Below, one piece after another: positions 27,605-35,927 of a stretch of DNA of 64,000 nucleotides (position 1 is the first letter of the stretch; each line of letters starts with the position of its first letter). This DNA is from Pedobacter faecalis. Lineage in GTDB: Bacteria; Bacteroidota; Bacteroidia; Sphingobacteriales; Sphingobacteriaceae. The notes beneath the pieces were generated by a model. That model did no database searches. It was given only the letters and a program-made list of their open reading frames with translations, and was not told the origin of the DNA. The DNA is taken from positions 186,001-250,000 of the forward strand of contig NZ_JARXOW010000001.1 in assembly GCF_030182585.1 (NCBI RefSeq), given 5' to 3'. Made by a program: the position numbers and the translations under genes.

Positions 27605-28588
27605 TTAAAACCGTATATGCAAGCCAGCCGTATAACCCAGGTAAAGTGCCCTGAAATCCTCGTCCCAGTCGCCATTCCATTCCTTCAGATAACGCTTGGT
27701 CAGGTTAACCCCCTCGGCCGTATCCGTGCTGATGAAATGAAGGGCGGGGCCGGCAAAAAGCTCTATGCTCTGACCAATCTTAACGGCTGGCATCACCCGA
27801 AACGAGGCCTTAAAATATTCGCCCTCCTCAAAATCCTCCAGCATCCCCGAAACGAGTTCCGTGTTCAGTCGGAAGACCGGCGTACGCAGCAAATGGGCAC
27901 CCAAGCCGGCCTCGAAGGCATACACCGCATCATCGTTTTTGAAGTTATAACCCAGGCCGATGATGCCGTACATCACCTTGCCGCCCGATCTGAAGCCCGC
28001 CATCAGCGTCTGATTCTCGTCGATCGTGAGGCCTACGCTCTTCTCGCCCTGTCTGATGATGTTGATGATCCCGATGGGACAATCGCTGCTGTCGGCAATG
28101 TTCACAAAACCGGCAATCTGCGCGCCCTTTACTTTCCGTGCCACGTTTATAAAACCCGCGATCTGCGAACCATTTACATCACGGGCGGTGTTCACAAAGC
28201 CCGCAACCTGCAGGCCCTTCATATCGCCTGTGGCCACGTTGCCGAAGCCAGCAAATGCCGCATGATCGCCGCCGCCCGAGGTGTTCAGAAAACCTGCGAA
28301 CAAGCCCCCGTTGGCTTTTTTGCCGATATGATTAGAGAATCCGGCAAACTGTGCCCCATTGGCATTACCCCTTACCACGTTCGAAAATCCGGCAAAGGAG
28401 GGGCCCTGTTCTTCGGCCGAAACGCCTGCAAAAAGGTGGATGGAAAGGTTGTTCGTATCCAGCGGCGCATGTGTGCCATTGGTGCTCAAAGGATACACAA
28501 TGCCCAGATGCACCTTGCCAGGAAGCTGATGCTGCGCGGCCGATGTAAATGCGGCCGCCATTAAAATAGATGTTAAGATTGATCTCAT
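27605..28588 (-). CDS. Exported 15-16-residue-repeat surface protein
   Basis: The 327-residue product has a signal peptide (about 1-18, ending SAAQ) and, from about 60 to 175, tandem units of 15-16 residues with the core xxFAGFxN or xQ[VI]AGF[VI]N (for example AQFAGFSN, SQIAGFIN, AQIAGFVN). A strand-rich C-terminal part (about 180-327) ends in HIRF, as in outer-membrane barrels. It is built like the C-terminal half of the STN protein at 23619-25286 but lacks the STN and regulatory domains. As first gene of the operon it may be a partner or alternative form of that protein. Function unknown. Confidence 0.8.
   Translation of the reverse strand: MRSILTSILMAAAFTSAAQHQLPGKVHLGIVYPLSTNGTHAPLDTNNLSIHLFAGVSAEEQGPSFAGFSNVVRGNANGAQFAGFSNHIGKKANGGLFAGFLNTSGGGDHAAFAGFGNVATGDMKGLQVAGFVNTARDVNGSQIAGFINVARKVKGAQIAGFVNIADSSDCPIGIINIIRQGEKSVGLTIDENQTLMAGFRSGGKVMYGIIGLGYNFKNDDAVYAFEAGLGAHLLRTPVFRLNTELVSGMLEDFEEGEYFKASFRVMPAVKIGQSIELFAGPALHFISTDTAEGVNLTKRYLKEWNGDWDEDFRALYLGYTAGLHIRF
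28060..28405 (-). repeat. Tandem 15-16-residue protein repeats (xQIAGFVN type)
   Basis: About seven units with core F/V-A-G-F-x-N are encoded, the same architecture as at 24130-24455 but with Phe instead of Leu after Gly. The two blocks are probably related by gene duplication within the operon. Confidence 0.8.
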
Positions 28589-28639
28589 GTTGTCTTGTTT
28601 TAAACTAAGACAGCCAGATTTCGATCTACCCCTACGCGC

Positions 28640-29851
28640 TTAAAAATTATTTTTTGCTGCCTGCAGGCGGGCGACTTTCTTCCGCCCAAAGTGCAGGATA
28701 AGGAAGGCCGACAAGGTCGTAACGGCCATAATGGTTACCATCGGCACAGCCGAGGTCTGCTCAAAAAAGCCAATACATGCCGAGGCAATGGCACCGATGG
28801 CCATCTGGGATGCGCCCATAAGCGCCGAGGCGCTGCCGGCATTTTTGGTGAAAGGTGCGAGCGATAAGGCGGCGGCATTAGGGTTTGCAAAACCCAGACA
28901 AGCCAGAAAAAGAAAGAGCATGGCAAGTGTGCCGGCCAGCCCGAACCAACCGTTCATGCTGCCGACCAGGAACAGTAAGGCGACGACCAGTTGTCCGCAT
29001 AATGCCGCATAGATCAGCTGCTCGCTGCGGTATCTTCTGAGCATCAGCGTGTTTACCTGACTGGCGCCTATAAAGGCGATGCTAAGTCCGGCGAAGATCC
29101 AGCCGTAGGTTTCTTCGGCTACGTTAAAAACCGACATAAACAGCAGGGGCGAGGCGCCCACATACACAAACAGACCCGCAAAGGCGAAAGCGCCGGTAAA
29201 GGCATAGGTATAAAACTGCGGTACGCGCAATACGGCCGCAAAATTAGTCAGGATTGGCTTGGGTTTTAGGGATAAGGTTGGGTCGGGCGACTGTCCCGCA
29301 GGCAGCCAGAGCCAGCTGGCAAGCAGGTTAAAGACCCCCAATCCGGCCAGGAAAAGAAATATGGCATGCCAGCCAAAGGCGACAGAAACGTAGCCCCCCA
29401 GCGTAGGCGCAATCATGGGCGAGGCGCCCAGCACGAGCATCAGCAGCGCGAACACCTTGGCATTTTCAGATACCGGAAACAGGTCGCGCACCAGCGTAAT
29501 GGAAGCTACGCCCGCCGCGCAACTTCCAACAGCTTGAAAAAATCGCAGCCATATAAAAGAATCAATATCTGCAACAAAGGCACAGGCAACAGAAGTAAGA
29601 ATATAGGCAAGCAGTCCGATATAAAGTGGCATTTTACGCCCGTAGCGGTCAAGCAGTGGCCCGTAAAGCAGCTGTCCGGCCGAGATGCCGATGAAATAGC
29701 TGGAGAGCGACCAGGCAACTTTCGCTTCGCTGGTCTGCAGATCGGTCGCTATGGCCTTAAAACCAGGCAGGTACATGTCGATAGAAAACGGCCCTAAAGC
29801 GGTAAGCGATCCAAGGATCAGAATAAGGAAGAAATAAGTGCTACGTGGCAT
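28640..29851 (-). CDS. Bcr/CflA-family multidrug efflux MFS transporter
   Basis: This inner-membrane drug:H+ antiporter has twelve predicted helices and 403 residues from the ATG at 29851 (MPRSTYFF); an ATG six codons upstream (29869) is possible. LTALGPFSIDMYLPGF near the start and the motif LLYGPLLDRYGRK in the 2-3 loop are characteristic of the 12-TM Bcr/CflA group. Substrates vary (bicyclomycin, chloramphenicol and others) and cannot be assigned. It is divergent from the HMA/AraC pair and lies 51 nt upstream of the surface-signalling operon on the same strand. Confidence 0.93.
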   Translation of the reverse strand: MPRSTYFFLILILGSLTALGPFSIDMYLPGFKAIATDLQTSEAKVAWSLSSYFIGISAGQLLYGPLLDRYGRKMPLYIGLLAYILTSVACAFVADIDSFIWLRFFQAVGSCAAGVASITLVRDLFPVSENAKVFALLMLVLGASPMIAPTLGGYVSVAFGWHAIFLFLAGLGVFNLLASWLWLPAGQSPDPTLSLKPKPILTNFAAVLRVPQFYTYAFTGAFAFAGLFVYVGASPLLFMSVFNVAEETYGWIFAGLSIAFIGASQVNTLMLRRYRSEQLIYAALCGQLVVALLFLVGSMNGWFGLAGTLAMLFLFLACLGFANPNAAALSLAPFTKNAGSASALMGASQMAIGAIASACIGFFEQTSAVPMVTIMAVTTLSAFLILHFGRKKVARLQAAKNNF

Positions 29852-29917
29852 ATGACTAAGAGCATGCAAATATAAGATTTAATCGATATTTTATAACTTC
29901 TAAGCTGAGGCAGGCCT

Positions 29918-29925
29918 TATCTTTG
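29918..29925 (+). promoter_or_regulatory. Candidate -7 element for the HMA-AraC pair
   Basis: TATCTTTG matches TAnnTTTG exactly and lies 40 nt before the HMA ATG. No convincing -33 TTG was found. Confidence 0.4.
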
Positions 29926-29965
29926 TGGTATCATTTTCTAGAACCCACTATTTAAACCGTTTATT

Positions 29966-30172
29966 ATGCATACTTTAGCTTTTAAAACCAATATTAAATG
30001 CGGTGGCTGTATTGCCGCCGTAACCCCGGTTCTTGACCAGATTCCCGGTGACTGGAAAGTAGATACAGAAAGCCCCGATAAAATCCTCACCATTAGTACA
30101 GATGAGCCCCTCAATCCAAAAGAAGTTATCATTGCTCTTGATCAGGTAGGGTACCAGGCAGAGAAAATATGA
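29966..30172 (+). CDS. Small heavy-metal-associated (HMA) domain protein
   Basis: The 68-residue product is a single HMA ferredoxin-like domain with the metal-binding CGGC at residues 12-15 (NIKCGGCIAAVTP) and the closing QVGYQAEKI. CopZ-like chaperones with this motif carry Cu(I), although the GGC variant is also found in proteins of unknown metal. It overlaps the following HMA-AraC gene by 4 nt (ATGA), so the two proteins are likely made together in the cytoplasm. Confidence 0.88.
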   Translation: MHTLAFKTNIKCGGCIAAVTPVLDQIPGDWKVDTESPDKILTISTDEPLNPKEVIIALDQVGYQAEKI

Positions 30173-30738
30173 TCCTCCATATTAAAAATATGGTGTGCGA
30201 CCGATGTAGCCTGATTGTACGTCAGCAACTTACCCAGCTTGGTTTCAGTGTCTCTGAGCTTAGTCTGGGGCGGGCAAACGTTACGCCGGATCCAAGCCCT
30301 GCTCAGCTGCAGGATATATCAGCCGCATTCCAGGTACTTGGCTTTGAATTGATTGATAAAGAAAAAGACAAGCTGGTTGAACAGATTAAGAATGCTGTTA
30401 TAAACCTGGTTCATTACTCAGATCTTGAGGAGATAAACCGAAGTCTGATGCATGTGATCGCCGATCAGCTTAACCGTGACTACACTTATCTTAGCCGGCT
30501 GTTTTCTGACCGGGAGGGAATAACCATAGAGCGCTACATCATTCAGCAGAAAATCGAACGGGTAAAGGAACTTTTAGAATACGGCGAGTTAAACCTTAAT
30601 GAAATTGCTTACAAGATGGGCTACAGCAGTAGTGCCCATCTTTCCGCCCAGTTTAAATCTATCGCAGGGATGTCTCCCTCGAAATACAAGTCGTCCGATC
30701 ACCCTTCCCGCAGACCGCTCGATAAGATATCGAAATAA
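30169..30738 (+). CDS. HMA-like domain fused to AraC-type DNA-binding domain
   Basis: The 189-residue product starts with an HMA-like segment (1-65) that keeps a CxxC (MVCDRCSLI, Cys9 and Cys12) and ends with an AraC/XylS helix-turn-helix pair (about 85-180; YLSRLFSDREGITIERYI, LNEIAYKMGYSSSAHLSAQFK). This arrangement suggests a transcription factor that senses a metal, or docks the metallochaperone encoded by the overlapping upstream gene. No copper ATPase or efflux gene is adjacent; the divergent Bcr/CflA transporter is the nearest candidate target. It ends exactly where the convergent dehydrogenase gene ends. Confidence 0.85.
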   Translation: MILHIKNMVCDRCSLIVRQQLTQLGFSVSELSLGRANVTPDPSPAQLQDISAAFQVLGFELIDKEKDKLVEQIKNAVINLVHYSDLEEINRSLMHVIADQLNRDYTYLSRLFSDREGITIERYIIQQKIERVKELLEYGELNLNEIAYKMGYSSSAHLSAQFKSIAGMSPSKYKSSDHPSRRPLDKISK

Positions 30739-31578
30739 CTACGCCGGAAAATCCGCGCCTGCGCTGGTTTCAGCCCAATGGTCGAAGTCTGTAGCCAGTT
30801 CTTCAATTTTCTTTCTGGCATTCCTAAGCGCAGCCGCACCTAAGAGCAGCCGTAATGGTGGATTTGCAGCTTCGGTGGCCTGAATAATAGCCGCAGCCGC
30901 CCTCACTGGGTCGCCCGGCTGATTGCCGCTATATCCCCGGATGCTGTCGTGGTTTTGCCAAGCGGTAGTTTTATAATCTTCAATAGTCTGCTCTGCCTCG
31001 TTGGCCGATCTGCCCGCCCAGTCGGTGCGGAAACCGCTCGGAGCTATAATGGTAACTTTTATACCCAGCGGCGCAGTTTCCTTAGCTAAAGACTCAGAGA
31101 AGCCGTCAACCGCAAATTTAGTAGCGTTGTAATAGGACAAAGCGGGAAATGCCATGAGCCCTCCGATCGAAGAAACATTAAGAATATGACCGCTTCGCTG
31201 CTTGCGCATCACCGGTAATACTGCGCGGGTCATGTTTGTAAGTCCCCAAAAGTTCACCTCAAACATGCGGCGCACTTCCTGTTTATCACTCTCTTCGGCA
31301 GAACCAAAATAACCTATGCCAGCGTTATTCACCAGAACATCTATCTGACCGAAAATCTCCAGCGTTTGGCGCACAGCCTCGTCTATCTGGTTTTGCTCTG
31401 TTACGTCAAGCCCTACTGCAATCGACGTTTCGGGGTAAGCAGTAATAATATCTTCGATATCTTCAACTTTACGGGCGGCCACTGCTGCACGATAGCCCTT
31501 TTGTAAAACCTGTTTTGCTAGTTCGCGGCCAAACCCTGTTGAGCAGCCTGTTATTAACCATACTTTGTTCATGTTCAT
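30739..31578 (-). CDS. Short-chain dehydrogenase/reductase
   Basis: The 279-residue product is a classical SDR: the NAD(P)-binding TGCSTGFGRE at about 10-19, NNAGIGYFG at about 87-95, catalytic Ser in VSSIGG near 138 and YxxxK (YYNATK) near 151-156. The substrate is not predictable. The stop abuts the convergent HMA-AraC gene with no gap, so the two mRNAs may overlap at their 3' ends. An ATG two codons downstream (31572) is an alternative start. Confidence 0.9.
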   Translation of the reverse strand: MNMNKVWLITGCSTGFGRELAKQVLQKGYRAAVAARKVEDIEDIITAYPETSIAVGLDVTEQNQIDEAVRQTLEIFGQIDVLVNNAGIGYFGSAEESDKQEVRRMFEVNFWGLTNMTRAVLPVMRKQRSGHILNVSSIGGLMAFPALSYYNATKFAVDGFSESLAKETAPLGIKVTIIAPSGFRTDWAGRSANEAEQTIEDYKTTAWQNHDSIRGYSGNQPGDPVRAAAAIIQATEAANPPLRLLLGAAALRNARKKIEELATDFDHWAETSAGADFPA

Positions 31579-31663
31579 CTGATACTTATTTGCTAATTAA
31601 CACCAAGCATTTTCGTTCGGTGTCAGTCAAAAATCATTTTCGTTTTACGGCTTGCATATTCCT

Positions 31664-31671
31664 TATATTTG
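31664..31671 (+). promoter_or_regulatory. Candidate -7 element for the SulP gene
   Basis: TATATTTG matches TAnnTTTG exactly, 23 nt before the chosen ATG. The -33 half is not evident. Confidence 0.4.
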
Positions 31672-31694
31672 CCCGCTTATGAAAATTGCCTATT

Positions 31695-33254
31695 ATGCAG
31701 TTCAACTTCCCTGCCAAAGTCAGGCTCTTCGACTTTTCACAGCCGGTTAATTATAGGACCGAAATATTGGCCGGACTTACCGTAGCTATGACGATGATGC
31801 CTGAATCGCTGTCTTTTGCGATACTGGCCGGATTCCCACCGCTGGTAGGTTTGTACGCCGCATTTATCATGGGGCTGGTCACCGCTATTTTTGGTGGCAG
31901 GCCAGGGCTGATATCTGGAGGGGCGGGGGCCACCGTGATCGTGCTTATCGCATTGATGCGGTCGCACGGAATAGAGTACGTGTTTGCCGCCGTACTGCTT
32001 GCCGGCATAGTGCAGATCCTGGTCGGTTTGTTCAGGCTGGGTAAGTTTGTTCGCCTGGTTCCGCAGCCCGTAATGTTTGGGTTCGTGAACGGTTTAGCTG
32101 TCATTATATTTTTGTCGCAACTTGAACAGTTTAAGACCGTAGTAAACGGTGAAGTAACCTGGCTTTCGGGTACGCCCTTGCTCATTATGGCCGCACTCAC
32201 TGCATTAACGATCTTTATCGTGCTTATCTTCCCTAAGATTACCAAGGCGGTGCCCGCTTCGCTCATGGCCATTATTGTAGTGTTCATAGTCGTATTAGCA
32301 TTCGATATCGATACCAAAACCGTCCGCGATATCGCTTCTGTAAGTGGGGGTTTTCCTCCGTTTCACATTCCTCAAATTCCTTTTACATGGGAAACTTTAG
32401 AGATTGTGCTTCCCTACGGAGTTGTGATGGCAGGAGTGGGACTAACCGAGGGCTTGCTTACGTTGAACCTTGTAGACGAAATTGTAGGTAACAAGGGAAA
32501 AGGCAACAAAGAGTGCCTGGCGCAAGGTTCGGCGAACATCCTGAACGGGCTGTTCTCGGGTATGGGCGGCTGTCCGATGATTGCGCAAACCATGGTCAAT
32601 CTATCAGCCGGAGCTCGGTCCCGTTTATCTGGTATTATCGCGGCACTTACCATCCTGCTTATCGTACTGGTAGGTGCACCTGTGATAGAGCGCGTACCCA
32701 TGGCTGCACTAACCGGCGTAATGATTATGGTCGCTATTGGTACGTTTGAATGGATGAGCTTTCGCGTGATAAACAAAATGCCGAAGCAGGATATTTTTGT
32801 CGGTATTGTTGTAGCCCTCATAACGATTTGGCTGCACAACCTGGCCCTGGCAGTTCTGATAGGCGTCATCATCTCTGCACTAGTTTTTGCCTGGGAAAGT
32901 GCGAAGCGTATCCGGGCGCGGAAACATGTGGATGCGCATGGAGTAAAGCACTATGAAATATACGGTCCGTTATTTTTTGGCTCCGTAGCCAACTTCAACG
33001 ATAAATTCGATGTTGCCGGCGATCCGCAAAGAGTAGAAATAGATTTTAAAGACAGCAGGGTGGCCGATATGTCTGGTATCGAAGCGTTAAATAAGCTTAC
33101 AGAACGCTATCGTTTAGCCGGCAAGTCGCTTGTATTAAGGCATTTAAGTCCGGACTGCAGGCTACTGCTGAAAAACGCAGAGGGGATTATAGAAGTAAAC
33201 ATTGCCGAGGATCCGCAATACAAGGTAGCAACGGAAAAAAACATACCTTCCTGA
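31695..33254 (+). CDS. SulP-family anion transporter with STAS domain
   Basis: This is a 519-residue inner-membrane transporter from the ATG at 31695 (a TTG at 31686 also lies in frame). The membrane part (about 25-395) begins with NYRTEILAGLTVAMTMMPESL and LVGLYAAFIMGLV, typical of the SulP/SLC26 fold. The cytoplasmic C-terminal STAS domain (about 415-510, with DMSGIEALNKL) completes it. SulP members move sulfate, bicarbonate or other anions; this one is of the shorter bacterial type. No carbonic anhydrase or sulfate assimilation gene is adjacent. It is followed by TerC on the same strand. Confidence 0.92.
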   Translation: MQFNFPAKVRLFDFSQPVNYRTEILAGLTVAMTMMPESLSFAILAGFPPLVGLYAAFIMGLVTAIFGGRPGLISGGAGATVIVLIALMRSHGIEYVFAAVLLAGIVQILVGLFRLGKFVRLVPQPVMFGFVNGLAVIIFLSQLEQFKTVVNGEVTWLSGTPLLIMAALTALTIFIVLIFPKITKAVPASLMAIIVVFIVVLAFDIDTKTVRDIASVSGGFPPFHIPQIPFTWETLEIVLPYGVVMAGVGLTEGLLTLNLVDEIVGNKGKGNKECLAQGSANILNGLFSGMGGCPMIAQTMVNLSAGARSRLSGIIAALTILLIVLVGAPVIERVPMAALTGVMIMVAIGTFEWMSFRVINKMPKQDIFVGIVVALITIWLHNLALAVLIGVIISALVFAWESAKRIRARKHVDAHGVKHYEIYGPLFFGSVANFNDKFDVAGDPQRVEIDFKDSRVADMSGIEALNKLTERYRLAGKSLVLRHLSPDCRLLLKNAEGIIEVNIAEDPQYKVATEKNIPS

Positions 33255-33324
33255 CGCTTTTTTTTTACCATTTTTGAAAAAGGTATGAACACACGAACAA
33301 AGAAACGAAAGAATATAACATATT

Positions 33325-34317
33325 ATGGATAATCTGATCAATCATCCCGGAGTAATTACTGGATTTGGCGTAGTAGTGGTAGGGATGTTACTGCTGGACC
33401 TCGGTGTGTTTAACAAAAAAGCTCATGCGGTTTCAAATAAAGAAGCTGCCGTGTGGTCTGTTGTATGGATATCGCTCGCCATGATATTCAGTGGCGTCAT
33501 TTATTATGTTTCCGGCTTTGAGAAATTTACTCAGTTCCAGTCGGCCTATTGGATCGAGAAGGCGCTGTCTGTCGATAACCTTTTCGTGTTTATCCTGGTA
33601 TTCGGCTACTTTAAAGTACCTAAGATGTTGCATCACAAGGTGCTGTTTTGGGGAATTATAGGTGCACTTATCTCCAGAGCGATCTTCATTTTTGCCGGGG
33701 TTGAGCTTATCAATTTAACATACCTTCCTGAGATGAACCTTTTTGGTCATAACCTGCGTATCAATGCAGTGTTATTTATCTTCGGCTTATTCCTGATCTA
33801 CGCAGGTATTAAATCGGGCTTTACGAATGACGATGATGATGCCGAAAAAGACTTTAATAAAAGTGCCGGTGCACAGTTGATTTACCGGTTATTTAAAGTG
33901 AGTAAAGACTTTGATGGCGAGAAGTTCTTCACCGTGGAAAACGGCGTTAAGATGGCCACGCCGCTCCTGGTCGTGGTAGCTGTGATCGAATTTACCGATG
34001 TGCTTTTTGCGGTCGATTCCATCCCTGCTATTTTCGCCATTGCACCAGATGACCCTTTCATCCTATACACTTCCAACATATTTGCGATATTGGGGCTTAG
34101 GGCTCTTTATTTCCTGTTGGCTAACTTTATGTACATGTTTAGCCTGCTTAAATATGGCCTGGCTGTAATTCTGGCTTTCATCGGTGTAAAAATGGTGATT
34201 TCGCCCTTGTACCATATTTCGTCACCCTTATCATTATCTATTGTCGGAGGCGTACTGTTCATTTCAGTCATAGCTTCGCTGATTGTGGCGCGTAAGGCCG
34301 ATCCTAACAACATCTAG
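33325..34317 (+). CDS. TerC/Alx-family membrane protein
   Basis: The 330-residue product has about nine hydrophobic segments and the TerC-family acidic motifs within membrane helices (LLLDLGVFN near 22, ALSVDNLFVFILVF near 84, FTDVLFAVDSIPAIFA near 228). E. coli Alx and relatives take part in manganese homeostasis and membrane-protein metalation; tellurite resistance is the historical name only. No ter operon is nearby. It ends 14 nt before a stem-loop shared with the convergent ompA-like gene. Confidence 0.92.
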   Translation: MDNLINHPGVITGFGVVVVGMLLLDLGVFNKKAHAVSNKEAAVWSVVWISLAMIFSGVIYYVSGFEKFTQFQSAYWIEKALSVDNLFVFILVFGYFKVPKMLHHKVLFWGIIGALISRAIFIFAGVELINLTYLPEMNLFGHNLRINAVLFIFGLFLIYAGIKSGFTNDDDDAEKDFNKSAGAQLIYRLFKVSKDFDGEKFFTVENGVKMATPLLVVVAVIEFTDVLFAVDSIPAIFAIAPDDPFILYTSNIFAILGLRALYFLLANFMYMFSLLKYGLAVILAFIGVKMVISPLYHISSPLSLSIVGGVLFISVIASLIVARKADPNNI

Positions 34318-34330
34318 ACTGCTCTAAAAT

Positions 34331-34363
34331 GATAACGGCCGACAAATAATGCCGGCCGTTATC
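34331..34363. terminator. Stem-loop between convergent terC and ompA-like genes
   Basis: GATAACGGCC (34331-34340) pairs perfectly with GGCCGTTATC (34354-34363), extended by one G-C pair. The hairpin is GC-rich but has no strong T-tract on either side, so it may be a weak terminator or a 3'-end stabiliser. Confidence 0.6.
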
Positions 34364-34387
34364 ATACTGTTCCGTTTGGTTCAGCAA

Positions 34388-35704
34388 TTAGTACAAGGTA
34401 AATTCTACCCTTCTGTTTTTCTGACGTCCATCCGCGGTTTTGTTAGACGCAATGGGTTGGTTAGGTCCGTAACCTGTAGCCTCAATTCTTGAAGCATTTG
34501 CTCCCTGAGATACCAGATATGCTTTTACGGATTCCGCACGGTCTTTCGACAAACGCATATTCAAAGCCATTGAACCGGTATTGTCTGTATGTCCGGCCAG
34601 CTTCAAGCTAAAGTCTTTTTGTACAAGCAATTCAGCCACCTTGTTAAGCGTTGGGTACGACGTAGAACGTATTGTTGCCTTACCTAAATCAAATTCAAGG
34701 TTTTTAATTGCTTCGTCAACAACCCTACGGTCGGCCTCTGTAACAACAACTTTTTCCCTGATGATTTGTGACGGAGCTTTTAGCGGACAACCTGCGCCAT
34801 CTACCACGGTGTTAGCAGGTGTACCCGGGCACTTGTCATATTTATTAGCTACACCGTCACCATCGTCATCGGCCAGTTGCTTCATCAACTCTTCCTTATC
34901 TCTGCGGGCATTCTCTTCGGCCGAAGAAAGTGCTCTCCTTAGCTCAGCGCTTTCGGCTGCGCTTTCTTCACGGATAGCAGCAATGGCGCTATAGTTCTGC
35001 AACTGAGAGGTTCCTTTGCGGCCAAGTGCAATCTCGATACCGGCGTGGGCATAAGAGAACCTGTCGTTGGCACCGCTCGCTACGCCGTCAAAATTGTTGT
35101 CCTTAACAAAGTTCACCTGATATCCAAGATCGATGTTTACCCCTTTAGAGACGCCAATTTTGAAACCTGCACCAATCGGAACAAACCAGTTTTGCTCATA
35201 TCCCGTACTGCCGGCTCCAGTCCCGGTCGCGTTTGTCCGTGCCTGCGACGACATATAGCCCGCACCAGCGGTTAGGTAAGGCGACAATAAGTTACGCTTC
35301 TGATTTAAACTAAGATTGGCGATGGTAAAGTTACCACTTAACGCGGCCGACCACTCGATGCGCGATGTAAATGTTTCACGCTCACCTGTAAATGCGTTCA
35401 TTCTTGCGCCGCGAACTTTACCGGCCAGGAAATCCGCCTGCAAGCCAAAGCCAGGGACGATCTGTTTTTTGATATAACCGCCGGATCCCCATTCTTCGTA
35501 AGGCGTAGAAAAGTCGCCATTACTGCGGTTATTAAATGGCGTGTAGTGGGTAAGCATACCCCCATGCAATCCTATGGACCAGGTACGGAAATACTTTTTA
35601 CCAAATCTGTCCCCTGTTTGTGAGTCTTCTTCCTGAGCGAATACTTGTGATGTAGCACCCATCAGGGCGGCAACCATCATGGCTTTTGTAATTTGTGATT
35701 TCAT
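34388..35704 (-). CDS. OmpA-family outer-membrane protein
   Basis: The 438-residue product has a signal peptide (1-23, ending VFAQ), an eight-strand-like outer-membrane beta-barrel (about 35-235), a short coiled segment (about 245-275), a thrombospondin-type-3 calcium-binding stretch (DDDGDGVANKYDKCPGTP, near 277-294) and a C-terminal OmpA-like peptidoglycan-binding domain (about 325-438, with LAGHTDNTGS and SKDRAESVKAYL). It should link the outer membrane to the cell wall. Upstream lie 223 nt of non-coding DNA. Confidence 0.93.
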   Translation of the reverse strand: MKSQITKAMMVAALMGATSQVFAQEEDSQTGDRFGKKYFRTWSIGLHGGMLTHYTPFNNRSNGDFSTPYEEWGSGGYIKKQIVPGFGLQADFLAGKVRGARMNAFTGERETFTSRIEWSAALSGNFTIANLSLNQKRNLLSPYLTAGAGYMSSQARTNATGTGAGSTGYEQNWFVPIGAGFKIGVSKGVNIDLGYQVNFVKDNNFDGVASGANDRFSYAHAGIEIALGRKGTSQLQNYSAIAAIREESAAESAELRRALSSAEENARRDKEELMKQLADDDGDGVANKYDKCPGTPANTVVDGAGCPLKAPSQIIREKVVVTEADRRVVDEAIKNLEFDLGKATIRSTSYPTLNKVAELLVQKDFSLKLAGHTDNTGSMALNMRLSKDRAESVKAYLVSQGANASRIEATGYGPNQPIASNKTADGRQKNRRVEFTLY

Positions 35705-35927
35705 TTTTCAATTAGTTAGATATATTTTCATTCACATAGCCGTGAACATCTCAACCGGAGAAATAACCCTGCCAAACTTGGATGAGTTGTGTGTACTTTG
35801 ACTTAAAATAGGTTAATAGTCAGCCGAATACACAAGACCTCAAAGTCTTTTGTGAGAAGGTAGGGATCTGCAATCTAACCTGTAAACTGTATAGAAAAAG
35901 CTACATTCGTTCCTGGTCGGAACAAAT

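Noticed and set aside
24130..28405. Regularly spaced repeats considered as a CRISPR array
   Set aside because: The period (about 48 nt) follows codons, the DNA units differ from each other, and both blocks lie inside long coding frames.
27602..28564. Plus-strand open frame of 320 codons
   Set aside because: It mirrors the repeat protein on the minus strand; the repeats make a long antisense frame likely by chance.
31751..32872. Minus-strand frames of 188 and 152 codons
   Set aside because: They are antisense to the SulP membrane domain and have compositions typical of reversed hydrophobic genes.
33242..33287. CATACCTT / AAGGTATG inverted repeat with T-run after the SulP gene
   Set aside because: The arms are 30 nt apart and overlap the SulP stop; the T-run is in the loop, so it does not form a standard terminator.
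35831..35854. Imperfect inverted repeat upstream of the OmpA-like gene
   Set aside because: The arms CACAAGAC and GTCTTTTGTG pair only with a bulge; too weak to call a regulatory site or terminator.
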